64,000 nt of DNA from Coriobacteriaceae bacterium AM48-5 (GTDB lineage: Bacteria; Actinomycetota; Coriobacteriia; Coriobacteriales; Coriobacteriaceae), in contig JAQEDJ010000004.1 of assembly GCA_027669525.1 (NCBI GenBank), positions 23,395-87,394 on the forward strand. The letters run 5' to 3'. The position numbers were made by a program, and so were the translations under genes. Below, piece after piece: positions 45,841-56,607 of this stretch. Below the pieces are notes generated by a model. The model searched no databases and was not told where the DNA came from. It was given only the letters and a program-made list of their open reading frames with translations. How positions within the stretch are numbered: the first letter of the stretch is position 1; each line of letters starts with the position of its first letter.

Positions 45841-47874
45841 ATGATCCTCCTGGTCGACAAGATCGAAAAAAGCTTCGGCGTACGCGTCCTCTTTAGCGGT
45901 GCGTCCTTCCAGATCAACCCCGGCGAGCGCTTCGCGCTCGTGGGCCCCAACGGCGCCGGCAAAACCACCATGCTCAAAATCATCATGGGCATCGACAGTC
46001 CCGACTCCGGCCAGGTCCAGTACGCAAAGGACTGCCAGGTGGGCTACCTAGAGCAGGAAACTAATCTGGAACAAAAGGACACCACCATCCTCGCTGAGGT
46101 CATGGCCGCCGCCAAGGAAATCCGCCGCATGGGCGAGCGCGCTAACGAGCTGCAGGCCCAGATCACCGAGCTCTCCGAGCAGGGCAAGGACGTCGACGCA
46201 CTCCTTAACGAGTACGGGCAGGTCCAGGACCGCTTTGAGCACCTGGGCGGCTACGAGCTCGAGAGCAACGCCCGCAAAATCCTTTCCGGCCTGGGCTTTA
46301 AGGTCACCGACTTTGAGCGCCCATGCTCCGAGTTCTCGGGCGGCTGGCAGATGCGCATCGCGCTCGCCAAGCTCTTCCTGCGCCATCCCGACCTGCTGCT
46401 TCTGGACGAGCCCACTAACCACCTGGACCTCGAAAGCGTCCAGTGGCTGCGCGGCTTTATCGCCAACTACGACGGCGCCGTCCTCATCGTCAGCCACGAC
46501 CGCGCCTTCATGGACGCCTGCGTCGACCACGTCGCCGCCCTCGAGAACCGCCGCGTGACCACCTACACCGGCAACTACAGCAGCTACCTCAAGCAGCGCG
46601 AGGACAACCTGGAGCAGATGCGCGCCAAGCGCGCCGCCCAGGAGCGCGACATCGCCCACATGCAGGTCTTCGTCGACAAGTTCCGCTACAAGCCCACCAA
46701 GGCCGCCCAGGCCCAGGAGCGCATCCGCAAGATCGAGCAGATCAAAAAGGAGCTTGTCATCCTACCCGAGGGCCACAAGCACATCGACTTTAAGTTCCCC
46801 GACCCGCCTCGCTCCGGCGACATGGTCGTGGGCCTGGAGGGCGTCTCCAAGTCCTACGGCAACAAGCACATCTACAGCGACATCGACCTCAAGCTCTACC
46901 GCGGCGAGCACGTGGCGCTCGTCGGCCCCAACGGCGCCGGCAAGTCCACGCTCATGAAGATCATCGCCGGACTGGAGCCGCCCACCACCGGCACCCGGGA
47001 CCTGGGCACCAACGTGGGCGTGGCCTACTACGCCCAGCACGCACTCGAGGGCATGACCGAGTCCAACACCGTCCTGCAAGAGATCGACACCGTCACGCCC
47101 AAGTGGACCGTGCCACAGCAGCGCAGCCTACTGGGCGCCTTCCTGTTTAGCGACAACGATTCCATCGAGAAGCAGGTTCGCGTCCTCTCCGGCGGCGAAA
47201 AAGCGCGTCTGGCCCTGGCCAAGATGCTCGTGGCCCCCGAGGCGCTCCTGTGCCTGGACGAGCCCACCAACCACCTAGACATCGACTCGGTGGACATGCT
47301 CGAGAACGCCCTGCAAAATTTCCCCGGCACCATCGTGCTGATCAGCCACGACGAGCACCTGGTGCGCGCCGTGGCCAACCGCATCATCGACATTCGCGAC
47401 GGCAAGGTCACGGTCTACGACGGCGACTACGACTACTACCTCTACAAGCGTGAGGACCTCGCGGCCCGCGCCGCCGCCGAGGCGTCCACGGAGAGCGCGC
47501 CGGCCACGACCAAGTCCACCAAGGCCAGCGCCGCCCAGGCCGACACCCCCGTCGCCGCCCCCAAGCCTGCCGAGGGCAAAAAGACCAAGGAGCAAAAGCG
47601 CGCCGAGGCCCAAGCCCGCGCTGCGCTCAACAAAAAGCTCAAGGGCGTGCGTAACCAGCTCAAGAAGATCGAGACGGAGCTCGACAAAAAGCGCGCCCGC
47701 TATGACGAGCTTATGGAATTGATGGCAAGCGAAGAGCTTTATGCCGATCAAGACAAGTTCAACGCCGCGCTGGGGGAATATAACGGCCTTAAGCAAGAGC
47801 TGCCCAAGCTCGAGGACGAATGGCTGGAGCTTTCCACCCAGATCGAAGAGGAGACCGCGCGTGAACTCTCGTAA
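45841..47874 (+). CDS. ABC-F family ATPase (Uup/YdiF/Ettan-like)
   Basis: 677 residues, soluble, two ABC domains and no membrane helices. Walker [11 protein letters not shown] (about residue 40) and [10 protein letters not shown] (about 365); signatures [14 protein letters not shown] and [14 protein letters not shown]; Walker [14 protein letters not shown] and [13 protein letters not shown]. The interdomain linker is charged ([11 protein letters not shown]). A C-terminal Ala/Lys-rich spacer (about 540-590) leads to a coiled coil. ABC-F proteins act on ribosomes in translation quality or antibiotic protection; the spacer plus coiled coil fits Uup/YfmR-like types rather than resistance factors. 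ATG with AAGG upstream. Confidence 0.9.
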   Translation: MILLVDKIEKSFGVRVLFSGASFQINPGERFALVGPNGAGKTTMLKIIMGIDSPDSGQVQYAKDCQVGYLEQETNLEQKDTTILAEVMAAAKEIRRMGERANELQAQITELSEQGKDVDALLNEYGQVQDRFEHLGGYELESNARKILSGLGFKVTDFERPCSEFSGGWQMRIALAKLFLRHPDLLLLDEPTNHLDLESVQWLRGFIANYDGAVLIVSHDRAFMDACVDHVAALENRRVTTYTGNYSSYLKQREDNLEQMRAKRAAQERDIAHMQVFVDKFRYKPTKAAQAQERIRKIEQIKKELVILPEGHKHIDFKFPDPPRSGDMVVGLEGVSKSYGNKHIYSDIDLKLYRGEHVALVGPNGAGKSTLMKIIAGLEPPTTGTRDLGTNVGVAYYAQHALEGMTESNTVLQEIDTVTPKWTVPQQRSLLGAFLFSDNDSIEKQVRVLSGGEKARLALAKMLVAPEALLCLDEPTNHLDIDSVDMLENALQNFPGTIVLISHDEHLVRAVANRIIDIRDGKVTVYDGDYDYYLYKREDLAARAAAEASTESAPATTKSTKASAAQADTPVAAPKPAEGKKTKEQKRAEAQARAALNKKLKGVRNQLKKIETELDKKRARYDELMELMASEELYADQDKFNAALGEYNGLKQELPKLEDEWLELSTQIEEETARELS

Positions 47875-48157
47875 AGCCGCCGCCGTGGCGATGAGCATCA
47901 TCGCCATCGCCTGTCGCATCTGCGGCATCTTTATGAGCGCGATGACCGTGCTGCTGTGCTTTAGCGGCCTCACCGCCAAGCTGCAGATCGTCGGCTTTGT
48001 CGTCGAGCTTTCGCGCGCGCTGCCGAGCGTCATCGCCGGCTACGGCGTCATCACGTCGCCTTTTGGCGGCGTGTTCCGCCTGGATTACGCCATCGTCGCC
48101 GTGATCCTGTTTGCGATCGACTATCTGCTCACGCGCGCCTCGCGCCGCGTCCGCTAG
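47861..48157 (+). CDS. Small two-helix membrane protein
   Basis: 98 residues. Two or three hydrophobic helices ([27 protein letters not shown] near the start; [15 protein letters not shown] near the end), ending ASRRVR. No family recognised. The GTG start overlaps the end of the ABC-F gene by 14 bases, and the M50 protease gene follows 10 bases later. Confidence 0.65.
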   Translation: MNSRKAAAVAMSIIAIACRICGIFMSAMTVLLCFSGLTAKLQIVGFVVELSRALPSVIAGYGVITSPFGGVFRLDYAIVAVILFAIDYLLTRASRRVR

Positions 48158-48166
48158 TGGGGCGCC

Positions 48167-48850
48167 ATGTCCAGCAGCTACCTCATGAACCTACTCGCCA
48201 GCGCCGTCGCCGTCATCGTGGGCATCGTGATCCACGAGAGCGCGCACGCCGCCGCGGCCTGGGCACTCGGCGATAAGACGGCCCGTTCGCGCGGACGCGT
48301 CTCACTCAACCCGCTCAACCATATCGACCCGTTTGGCACCATCATCCTGCCGCTGCTCATGCTTGCCGCCGGCGGCCCGGTGTTCGCCTTCGCCAAACCC
48401 GTACCCGTCTACCTCAACAACCTCAAACACCCCAAGCGCGACGAGGTCCTGGTGAGCGCAGCCGGCCCCGCGTCGAACATCGCACTCGCGTGCCTCGCGG
48501 CCGCCCTCATGCACGCAGCGTACGGCAACCTCTACACCAGCATGTCCTTTGCCGTGGCGTCACAGATCATGAACTTCGGCGCCACGTTCATCGTGGTCAA
48601 CCTGTCACTCGCGTTCTTCAATCTCATCCCGATCCCGCCGCTCGACGGCTCGTCGATCATCGTGCCGTTCCTCAAAGGCAAGGCGCTCGCCAGCTACTAC
48701 CGCCTGCAGCAATACGCCATGCCCATCCTCATCTTGGTGTTGTACCTGCTGCCCATGTGGACCGGCATCGACGTGATCGGCCGGTATTTCGACGTTACCG
48801 TGTATCCGCTGGCAGAGCAGCTGCTCACCTTCGCAATCGCCGGTATCTAG
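48167..48850 (+). CDS. Site-2 protease family (peptidase M50) membrane protein
   Basis: 227 residues with about six membrane helices. The zinc motif HESAHAAAA (HExxH) lies in the first helix, and FFNLIPIPPLDGSSI gives the downstream Asp ligand. Short YdiL/Rv-like M50 forms lacking PDZ domains are common in Gram-positives; the substrate is unknown. Translated after the small membrane protein. Confidence 0.88.
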   Translation: MSSSYLMNLLASAVAVIVGIVIHESAHAAAAWALGDKTARSRGRVSLNPLNHIDPFGTIILPLLMLAAGGPVFAFAKPVPVYLNNLKHPKRDEVLVSAAGPASNIALACLAAALMHAAYGNLYTSMSFAVASQIMNFGATFIVVNLSLAFFNLIPIPPLDGSSIIVPFLKGKALASYYRLQQYAMPILILVLYLLPMWTGIDVIGRYFDVTVYPLAEQLLTFAIAGI

Positions 48851-48934
48851 GGTAAACTTACAAATCGACCGTGCAAATCGGTCGCAACATGCACCCAAAC
48901 CGCGCCGCGAAGGCGCCGTCAAAGGAGGTCGAAG

Positions 48935-49743
48935 ATGTCGTATCGCGTGTCGACGCAGGTCTACAGCGGACCGTTCGACCTGCTGCTGCAGCTGGTTACC
49001 CGCCAAAAAGTCGATATCGGCGCTATCTCGATCAGCGAGGTGGCCGAGCAGTACCTTGCCGAGGCCGAGCGCATCGAGGCGCTGGACCTGGACGTGGCGA
49101 GCGATTTTTTGCTGGTCGCAGCAACCCTTTTGGACATCAAGGCCGCCTCGTTGGTGCCGCAAGAGGCCCCGCGCAAAGCCGATGACGATGACGAGATCGA
49201 CGATGACCTCGAAGAACTTAGCGCGCTCGACGGGGACGCCCTACGCGAGGTCCTGATCCAGCGCCTGATCGCCTACAAGCAGTTTAAAGGCGCGGCTGCG
49301 GCCCTCGGTGCCCGCATGCAGGCCGAAAGCCGCATGCACCCGCGTGTGGCCGGCCCCGACCCCGAGTTCCTGGGGCTCATGCCCGACTACCTGGCCGGCA
49401 TCACCCTGCGCGGCCTCGCCGTCATCTGTGCCGACCTGGACGGCAAGCGCCAGACCTTCCTGCTGGAGGCCGAGCACGTGGCGCCGCATCGCGTGCCGCT
49501 CGATCTGACCGTAGCCTCGGTCGACCGCTTTACCATGCGCACCAAACTTGCACCTTCCGCGAGCTGTTGGACGGCGACGCCACCACCGAGCAGCTCGTCG
49601 TCACCTTCCTGGCCATGCTCGAGCTCGCCAAGCGCGGCTCGCTCACGCTGAGCCAGGACGAGATCTTTGGAACCATTCAAATCAACCGCGTCGAGGGCGC
49701 CGAGGCATACGTGCCCGGCGAGGGCCCCGAGCTCACCGAATAG
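48935..49743 (+). CDS. scpA: Chromosome segregation and condensation protein ScpA (frameshifted in sequence)
   Basis: Kleisin subunit of the SMC-ScpAB condensin. YSGPFDLLLQLVTRQKVDIGAIS at the N-terminus is the SMC-binding part; FLLVAATLLDIKAASLVP follows; the winged-helix C-terminus reads TFRELLDGDATTEQLVVTFLAML after restoring one base near 49551. It then ends EGPELTE at 49743, 12 bases before scpB. Ribosome site AAAGGAGG. Confidence 0.9.
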
Positions 49744-49754
49744 GAGCCGCAACC

Positions 49755-50483
49755 ATGTCAACCCTTTCCACGCTGGAGGTAAACAGCCTCAAAGGCGCCC
49801 TCGAGGCGCTGCTGCTGGTGTCGAGCGACCCGGTGAGCGCGCCTGCGCTGGCAGGTGCGCTAGATATCGCCCCTGGCGAATGCGCATCGCTGCTCGCCGA
49901 GCTCAAGGTTGAGTACGAGGAAGCCAACCGCGGCTTTCAGCTGCGCGAGGTCGCCGGCGGCTGGCGCCTGTTTACGCATCCCGCCTACCACGATGTGGTC
50001 GAGGCCTATGTGTTGAGCTGGGACACGCAAAAGCTGTCGCAGGCGGCGCTTGAAACCCTGGCCGTCATCGCATACCACCAGCCCGTGACGCGCGAGGTGG
50101 TCAAAGGCATACGCGGCGTCAATTCCGACGGCGTCATCGCGTCGCTCGTGGACAAGGGTCTGGTGCGCGAGCTCGGCCGCGACCCCCAGCGCGGTCAGGC
50201 GATCATCTATGGCACGACCAACGCCTTCTTGGAAAAGTTTGGTCTACGCTCCACCCGCGACCTGCCCGATCTGGAGCAGTTTGCCCCCGACGAGCAATCG
50301 CGCCAGTTTATCCGCGAGCGCCTGAGCGGCCGCAGCATTCAGTCCACGCTCGAGGAGCAGGCCGAGGACCTGGACGAAGAGCGCGAACTGCTCGATACCG
50401 ATGTTGAAGATGTTGAGGCAGTCGAGGACTTGGAATCCCTGGTCGTCGGCGAGACCTCGGAGGATTTACATGACGAGGACTAA
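49755..50483 (+). CDS. scpB: Chromosome segregation and condensation protein ScpB
   Basis: 242 residues, dimeric winged-helix partner of ScpA. NSLKGALEALLLVSSDPVSA at the N-terminus, FQLREVAGGWRLFT, LSQAALETLAVIAYHQPVTR and GINS-like IRGVNSDGVIASLVDKGLVRELGR, LEKFGLRSTRDLPDL. A Glu/Asp-rich extension of about 55 residues closes it. The start ATG 49755 is set by TAGGAG. Confidence 0.93.
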   Translation: MSTLSTLEVNSLKGALEALLLVSSDPVSAPALAGALDIAPGECASLLAELKVEYEEANRGFQLREVAGGWRLFTHPAYHDVVEAYVLSWDTQKLSQAALETLAVIAYHQPVTREVVKGIRGVNSDGVIASLVDKGLVRELGRDPQRGQAIIYGTTNAFLEKFGLRSTRDLPDLEQFAPDEQSRQFIRERLSGRSIQSTLEEQAEDLDEERELLDTDVEDVEAVEDLESLVVGETSEDLHDED

Positions 50484-50505
50484 CGAAGTAGGGGAGACGC
50501 GTGCC

Positions 50506-51433
50506 ATGGGCAGCGCAGTGCCCGCCACCGACGCCCAGCCCGTCTATCCGCACACCATGCGCCTGCAGCGCTTTTTGGCGCGCGCGGGCGTGGCGAGCCG
50601 CCGCGGCTCGGAGGACCTGATGACCGCCGGCCGCGTGACCGTCAACGGCGAAGTCGCGACCGAGCTGGGCACCAAGGTCGACGTCGACCGCGACCATATC
50701 GAGGTCGACGGCATGCCCGTCAAGCTCAACCAGGCGCCGTATACCTGATGCTCTACAAGCCAACTGGCTACCTCACCACCATGAGTGACCCGCAGGAGCG
50801 CCCTTGCGTGGCCGACCTGGTCCCCCGCGACCGCTTTCCGGGACTCTTTCCGGTGGGTCGTCTGGACCGCGACACCACGGGCCTCTTGCTCTTTACCACC
50901 GATGGCGACCTGTCACAGGATCTGCTGCACCCGAGCAAACACGTCTACAAGACCTACCAGCACTCGTGGACGGGCAGCTGACCGACCGCGATCTAGACCC
51001 GCTCCGCAGTGGAATTGAGCTCGACGACGGTCTGTGCCAGCCGGCGATCTGTCGCGTCATCACCGCGCGCGAGGCAGAGGCTGTGGCTCCGCAAGGCGTA
51101 AAGCCCGGTACCACCGCCGTGGAGGTCATTATCCGCGAGGGGCGCAAGAACCAGGTCAAGCGCATGCTGGGCAAGATCCACCACCCGGTGATTCGCCTGC
51201 ATCGCTGCAACTTTGCCGGCCTGGAACTCAAGGACGTGGCCAAGGGGTCGTGGCGCGAGCTCACCGACCGCGAGGTGCAGATCCTCAAGTCCGGCGGCAT
51301 CCCGCCCAAGCAGGCCGGCGCCAAGCGCGACGGCCACGCGTCTCGGGACACTACCGCCACCCGCACGCGTCACCACGGCAGCCACGGCTCCGCACCCAAG
51401 CGCAACACCTACCGCGAGCGCTACACAGGCTAG
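50506..51433 (+). CDS. rluB: 16S/23S rRNA pseudouridine synthase, RsuA/RluB family (two frameshifts in sequence)
   Basis: About 309 residues after repair. S4 RNA-binding domain RLQRFLARAGVASRRGSEDL, then QAPVYLMLYKPTGYLTTMSD (a G restored near 50739), VGRLDRDTTGLLLFTTDGD with the catalytic Asp, KHVYKTYQALVDGQL (a G restored near 50961), EGRKNQVKRMLGKIHHPVIRL. A basic low-complexity tail (THHHGSHGSAPKRN-like) follows. It comes right after scpB, a common neighbourhood. Start ATG 50506 with GGGGAG; ATG 50470 would overlap scpB. Confidence 0.88.
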
Positions 51434-51498
51434 CAACCCGCCGCGCCCCAGCGCCCGCGAACCATACCAGCACGTCAACCATCGAAAGGAAGCACTGC

Positions 51499-52185
51499 AT
51501 GATCGTCGCTATCGACGGCCCCGCCGGTTCCGGCAAGTCCACCATCGCCAAGGAGATCGCCCGCCAGCTGGGCTTTAACAAGCTCGACACGGGCGCCATG
51601 TATCGCGCCGTCACCTTCGCCGCGCTCGACCGCGGCATCGATCTGGACGACGAGGCGGCCATCGACGCCCTCGCCGAGCAGATCGAGATTCGCTTTACCA
51701 ACGGCCCCGGCGAGGATACGCGCCTGACTATTGACGGCCAGGACGCTTCGGCCGCCATTCGTACCCCGCAGGTCGACGCCAACGTATCCAAGGTCTCGGC
51801 CTACCCGGGCGTGCGCGCCGCCATGCTCATTCACCAGCGCCGCGCCGCCGAGGACCGCGATATCGTGGCCGAGGGTCGCGACATCGGAACCGTCGTGTTC
51901 CCCAACGCGCAGGTCAAGGTCTTCCTGACTGCCGATCCGCGCGAGCGCGCCCGCCGCCGCGTGCTGCAGCGCCACCAAAACGACGTCCAGCCGCTCACGC
52001 CCGCGCAACTCGAGACCGAAGTCGACGAGACCCTCGACGCCCTCAAGCAGCGCGACAAGCTCGACAGTAGTCGCGAGGTCGCCCCGCTCGTGCCCGCCGA
52101 GGACGCCGTGCACGTCGACTCCACCGCCCACACCATCGATGAGGTCGTCCGCATTATCGAGGACCTCATCAACCAAAGGAGGTAG
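51499..52185 (+). CDS. cmk: Cytidylate kinase
   Basis: 228 residues. IDGPAGSGKSTIAKEIA (P-loop) at the N-terminus, KLDTGAMYRAVTF, VAEGRDIGTVVFPNAQVKVFLTA and a C-terminal DSREVAPLVPAEDAVHVDS, the normal CMP kinase set. It makes CDP/dCDP from CMP/dCMP. Start ATG 51499 after AAAGGAAG; the plsC gene starts 3 bases after its stop. Confidence 0.95.
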   Translation: MIVAIDGPAGSGKSTIAKEIARQLGFNKLDTGAMYRAVTFAALDRGIDLDDEAAIDALAEQIEIRFTNGPGEDTRLTIDGQDASAAIRTPQVDANVSKVSAYPGVRAAMLIHQRRAAEDRDIVAEGRDIGTVVFPNAQVKVFLTADPRERARRRVLQRHQNDVQPLTPAQLETEVDETLDALKQRDKLDSSREVAPLVPAEDAVHVDSTAHTIDEVVRIIEDLINQRR

Positions 52186-52188
52186 CCC

Positions 52189-52916
52189 ATGCGCCTGTTT
52201 AAACAGACGCCCGAGGATTATTACAACGCTCCTTATGACGAGTTCCCGGCGCTCATCCGCGGCACCGTCGTCGTGGTCATGGGCATCCTGTGGGCTTTCT
52301 CCAAGCTTATGTGGCGCTGGAAGGTCGAGGACGCCGACCTGCTGTTTGAGCGCCAGGAAGGCCGCGGCAGCGTGGTCATCTGCAACCACACCTCGATGGC
52401 TGAGCTCTTGGCCGTGGAGACGGCGCTATTCTTTGGCGGCCGCCGCATTCGCCCCATCTTTAAGTCCGAGTTCGCCAAGAGCAAGATTGTGCGCTGGGCT
52501 TTTAGCCGCGTTGGCGGCATCCCCGTGGAGCGCGGCACTGCCGATATGAAGTGCCTGCGCGCCGCCCAGCATGCGCTGCTGCGCGGCGAGGACGTCCTGA
52601 TCTTCCCCGAGGCACGCGCATCCGCTCGCGCGAGATCAAGCCCGAGGTCCACGGCGGCTTTGCGCTCATCGCTCAGATGGGCAAGGCGCCCGTCAACCCG
52701 CTCGCCATCTGCGGCTGGTCCGACATCACGCCCGCGGGCAAAAGGCTCATGCGTCCCAAGAAGTGTTGGATTCGTGCCGGCAAGGCCGTCTCGCTTTCCG
52801 ATGCACCGGCCGAGCTCAAGCGCAAGGAGCGCTTGGCTTGGTTTGAGTCCGAGGCCATGAGCCGCGTATACGCCATGCGCGACGACCTGTGCGCCGAGCA
52901 TCCGGGCAGGTTCTAG
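52189..52916 (+). CDS. plsC: 1-acyl-sn-glycerol-3-phosphate acyltransferase PlsC (frameshifted in sequence)
   Basis: About 242 residues after repair. One N-terminal hydrophobic helix (GTVVVVMGILWAFSKLM), then VVICNHTSMAELLAVE with the H-x4-D/E type catalytic motif (NHTSMAE here), FKSEFAKSKIVRWAFSRVGGIPVERG, and FPEGTRIRSREIKPEVHGGF after restoring a G near 52611. Second acylation step in phospholipid synthesis. The cmk-plsC-ispH-der order is a typical conserved block. Confidence 0.9.
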
Positions 52917-52918
52917 CC

Positions 52919-53817
52919 ATGAGCGAGAACGTGACGAACACCGCCGCGACTGCGTCCGACCAGGACGGCGCGCCCACCATCGAGATTGCAGCTCACGCCG
53001 GCACCTGCTACGGCGTACAGCGCGCGCTCGATATGGCCCTGGCGGCCGCCCCGCAGGCGGGGGAGACCGCTACGGTCCATACCCTAGGCCCGCTTATCCA
53101 TAACCCCATCGTGGTACGCGAGCTCGCCGAGGCAGGCGTCGGTCTAGCAGAAACCCTGGACGACGCAGCGTCGGGCACCGTAATCATCCGCGCCCACGGC
53201 GTGGTGCCGCAGGTCATCGATGCTGCCCGCAAGCGTAGCCTTAACGTCGTCGACGCCACCTGCCCTTACGTCAAGAAGGTCCACGTGGCCGCCGAGCGGC
53301 TGGTGCGCGAGGGCTACCGCGTACTCGTCGTGGGCGAGCCGGGCCATCCCGAGGTCGAGGGCATTCTGGGTCACGCCGGCGATGACGCGCAGGTCGTGAG
53401 CTGTGCCGCCGACGCCAACGCTTGTCGCTCAAGGGCAAGGTGGGCCTGGTTGTGCAGACCACCCAGACCGCGCAGAACCTCGCCGAGGTCGTGGCTGCCA
53501 TCACCCCGCGCGTGCAGGAGCTGCGCGTGATCAACACCATCTGCGCCGCCACGAGCGAGCGCCAGCAGGCAGCCGCATCACTTGCCAAACGCTGTGATTG
53601 CATGGTCGTCGTGGGTGGCAAGAACTCGGGCAACACGCGCCGCCTGGCTCAGATCTGCGCCCATGCCTGCGAGCGTACGTATCACATCGAGGAGGCATCC
53701 GAGATCGATGCCGCATGGTTTGCCAACGCACGCCACATCGGCATCACCGCCGGAGCTTCCACCCCGCAAGAACACATCGAGCGCGCCGTCGAGCGCATCA
53801 AGGAGCTTTGCCGCTAA
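52919..53817 (+). CDS. ispH: 4-hydroxy-3-methylbut-2-enyl diphosphate reductase IspH (frameshifted in sequence)
   Basis: Last step of the MEP isoprenoid pathway, 4Fe-4S enzyme. About 300 residues after repair. The three Cys regions are AHAGTCYGVQRAL, VVDATCPYVKKVH and VINTICAATSERQQAA; GEPGHPEVEGI and the His of RAHGVVP (substrate) are present; VGGKNSGNTRRLAQIC follows. A C is missing near 53420-53422; repaired, it joins DANA to LSLKGKVGLVVQTTQT. ATG 52919 overlaps nothing but follows plsC by 2 bases. Confidence 0.92.
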
Positions 53818-53819
53818 TC

Positions 53820-55262
53820 ATGGACCAGACCGTACCCGCATACGCCGCCGAGGTGGCCGATTACGGGCGCAGCCGCGACCCCGAGCCGGGTGAGGGCGCG
53901 CTCGTTAAAAACGTGCGCCCCGAATCGCCCGCATGGGATGTGGGCATCGAGCCGGGCATGCGCGTGCTCACGGTCAATGGCGAGCAGCTGACCGATATGA
54001 TCGTGTGGCTCTGGGAGGCAGATGACGACACCGTCGAGTTGGAGGTATTCGACCCGCGCGACGGCACCGTCACCCCCGTCGAGCTCGACCGCTTTCCCGG
54101 CGAGGATTGGGGTTTGGAGTTCGATGGCCCCATCTTCGACGGCATGCGTACCTGCGTCAACGCCTGCGTGTTCTGCTTTATGACCATGCTCCCCAAGGGC
54201 GGCCGCTCCACGCTCTATATTCGCGACGACGACTATCGCCTAAGCTTTTTGCAAGGCAACTTTGTCACGCTTACGAACCTCACCGACGAGGACGTGCAAA
54301 ACGTCATCCAGCGCAACATGAGTCCCATGAACGTGTCGGTCCACGCTGTGAGCCCCGACGTCCGCCGTCGTATGATGGGCCGTAACGCCCAGCGAGGCAT
54401 GGACGTACTCGAGACCATCATGGCCGCCGGCATCGAGATTCACGCGCAGATCGTGTTGTGCCCCGGCATGAACGACGGCGAGGAGCTGGAAAAGACCCTG
54501 CGCTTTTGCGAGGAGCACGAGCAAATCACAAGCCTGGGCATCGTGCCGCTCGGCTTTACCAAGCATCAGAACCGTTTTAGCTGGTCCTACAGCGACAAGC
54601 CCGAGCTAGCGCGCGAGACCATTGCCATGATCCGTCCCTACCAGGACCGTGCCTTCGAGCGCTTTGGCCGCCACACCTTCCAGATGAGCGACGAGTTCTA
54701 TCTGGACGCCGGCATCGATCCTCCCGAGGCGGACTTTTACGACGGTTACCCGCAGTACTACGACGGCATCGGCATGATCCGCTCGTATCTAGACGAGACC
54801 GACGACGTGCTTGCCGCCGATACCGAGCGACTGGCCCGCGTCCGCGAGGCCATCGCCGCACGCAGCCAGCACCTGCTGTGTCTTTCGGGCGCCAGCGCGC
54901 GCGACACCGTGGCACGCTTTGTGGAGTCGCCGCATGGTCTCGACGGCACCGTCACGGCCATCAAGAACCGCTACTTTGGCGGCAACGTGGACGTGACCGG
55001 CCTCATCGTCGCGTGCGACATTCTGGAGCAGCTGCCCCAAGACCTGTCGGGGGTTATGCTCTTTGTGCCTAAGCTCATGTTCAACGCTGACGGCATGACG
55101 CTTGACGAGTATCATCGTGACGATTTACTCGCAAGCCTTACCAGTCGCGGCGCCGAGGTTCATGTGGTATCGACCATGCCGCATGAGCTGCTCGATACCC
55201 TGGAGCACATCCTTGGCATTGTGCCTGCCGACTCTACTAATTCCACTGACCCTACCCATTAA
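53820..55262 (+). CDS. DUF512 protein: PDZ-like N-terminus and cysteine-rich FeS/radical-SAM-like domain
   Basis: 480 residues. A PDZ-like start (GALVKNVRPESPAWDVGIEPGMRVLTVNGE), then CVNACVFCFMTMLPKGGR (CxxxCxxC, radical-SAM-type cluster binding) and NVSVHAVSPDVRRRMMGRN, QIVLCPGMNDGEELEKTL, LGIVPLGFTKHQ; a DUF512 C-terminal part (NRYFGGNVDVTGLIVACDI). Highly conserved next to der in Gram-positives; the reaction is unknown. Start ATG 53820, two bases after the ispH stop. Confidence 0.88.
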   Translation: MDQTVPAYAAEVADYGRSRDPEPGEGALVKNVRPESPAWDVGIEPGMRVLTVNGEQLTDMIVWLWEADDDTVELEVFDPRDGTVTPVELDRFPGEDWGLEFDGPIFDGMRTCVNACVFCFMTMLPKGGRSTLYIRDDDYRLSFLQGNFVTLTNLTDEDVQNVIQRNMSPMNVSVHAVSPDVRRRMMGRNAQRGMDVLETIMAAGIEIHAQIVLCPGMNDGEELEKTLRFCEEHEQITSLGIVPLGFTKHQNRFSWSYSDKPELARETIAMIRPYQDRAFERFGRHTFQMSDEFYLDAGIDPPEADFYDGYPQYYDGIGMIRSYLDETDDVLAADTERLARVREAIAARSQHLLCLSGASARDTVARFVESPHGLDGTVTAIKNRYFGGNVDVTGLIVACDILEQLPQDLSGVMLFVPKLMFNADGMTLDEYHRDDLLASLTSRGAEVHVVSTMPHELLDTLEHILGIVPADSTNSTDPTH

Positions 55263-55272
55263 AGGAGAGCAG

Positions 55273-56607
55273 ATGAAACCTATCGTCGCCGTCGTCGGAC
55301 GCCCCAACGTGGGCAAGTCCACGCTCGTTAACCGCCTGGCCCAGACCTCGGACGCCATCGTCCACGAGTCCCGCGGCGTCACGCGCGACCGCTCGTATCA
55401 CACGGCCGATTGGAACGGTCGTGAGTTCACCATCGTCGACACGGGCGGTATCGAGCCACTCAAGAGCGACGATGTCTTTGCCACGTCCATCCGCGACCAG
55501 GCACTCGCCGCCGCCGAGGAAGCCGCCGTCATCCTGTTTGTGGTCGACGGCCGCACCGGCGTCACCGAGGAGGACGAGTCGGTCGCTCGCATGCTCAAGC
55601 GCTGCGACAAGCCGGTCTTTCTGCTGGTAAACAAGCTCGACAACCCCGATCGCGAGAACGACAGCATCTGGGAGTTCTATTCGCTCGGCATCGGTGAGCC
55701 CACGCCGCTCTCGGCCCTGCATGGTCATGGCACGGGCGACCTGCTCGACGATATCGTGGCCCTGCTTCCGGAGGAAGAGGACGAGGTCGCCGACGAGTTC
55801 CCCGATGCGCTGAACGTGGCCATCATCGGCCGCCCCAACGCCGGCAAGTCCTCGCTGTTCAACCGCATCCTAGGCGCCGACCGCTCTATCGTGTCCAACA
55901 TTGCCGGCACGACGCGCGACGCCATCGACACCGTCGTGGAGCGCAACGGCAAGCACTACCGCATGGTCGACACCGCGGGCATCCGCAAGAAGAGCACCGT
56001 GTACGAGAATATCGAGTACTACTCGATGGTCCGCGGCCTGCGCGCCATCGACCGCGCCGACGTGGCGCTGCTCGTCGTCGACGCCTCCGTGGGCGTTACC
56101 GAACAGGACCAGAAGGTCATGGGTCTTGCCATCGAGCGCGGCTGTGCCATCGTTGTGCTGCTCAACAAGTGGGACCTGCTCGACGACGACCGCAAGCGCG
56201 AGGCCTGCATGGAGACCATCGACCGCCGTCTGGGCGTCATGGCTCCCTGGGCCCAGTACCTGCGCATCTCTGCCCTCACTGGCCGCAGCGTCGAGAAGAT
56301 CTGGGCGATGGTCGACGCAGCCGAGAAGACGCGTTCGCAAAAGATCAGCACCTCGCGCCTCAACACGTTCCTCACCGACCTACGTGAGTTCGGCCACACC
56401 GTGGTGGACGGCAAGCGCCGCCTGCGCATGCACTACGTGACTCAGACGGGCGTCAATCCGCCGACGTTCACGTTCTTCGTCAACCACAGCGATCTGGTCA
56501 ACGACACCTACCAGCGCTACGTGGAGAACCGCATGCGCTCGACCTTCGATTTTGCCGGCACGCCCATTCGACTCTTCTTTAGGAAGAAGGAACAAAAGGA
56601 TGCATAA
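55273..56607 (+). CDS. der: GTPase Der (EngA), ribosome assembly
   Basis: 444 residues with two GTPase domains and a KH-like C-terminus. P-loops GRPNVGKSTL (about 10) and GRPNAGKSSL (about 185); DTGGIEPL and DTAGIRKK as G3; NKLD and NKWD as G4; RMHYVTQTG and PPTFTFFVN in the KH part. Required for 50S subunit assembly. ATG 55273 after AAAGGAGAG; overlaps plsY by 8 bases. Confidence 0.96.
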   Translation: MKPIVAVVGRPNVGKSTLVNRLAQTSDAIVHESRGVTRDRSYHTADWNGREFTIVDTGGIEPLKSDDVFATSIRDQALAAAEEAAVILFVVDGRTGVTEEDESVARMLKRCDKPVFLLVNKLDNPDRENDSIWEFYSLGIGEPTPLSALHGHGTGDLLDDIVALLPEEEDEVADEFPDALNVAIIGRPNAGKSSLFNRILGADRSIVSNIAGTTRDAIDTVVERNGKHYRMVDTAGIRKKSTVYENIEYYSMVRGLRAIDRADVALLVVDASVGVTEQDQKVMGLAIERGCAIVVLLNKWDLLDDDRKREACMETIDRRLGVMAPWAQYLRISALTGRSVEKIWAMVDAAEKTRSQKISTSRLNTFLTDLREFGHTVVDGKRRLRMHYVTQTGVNPPTFTFFVNHSDLVNDTYQRYVENRMRSTFDFAGTPIRLFFRKKEQKDA

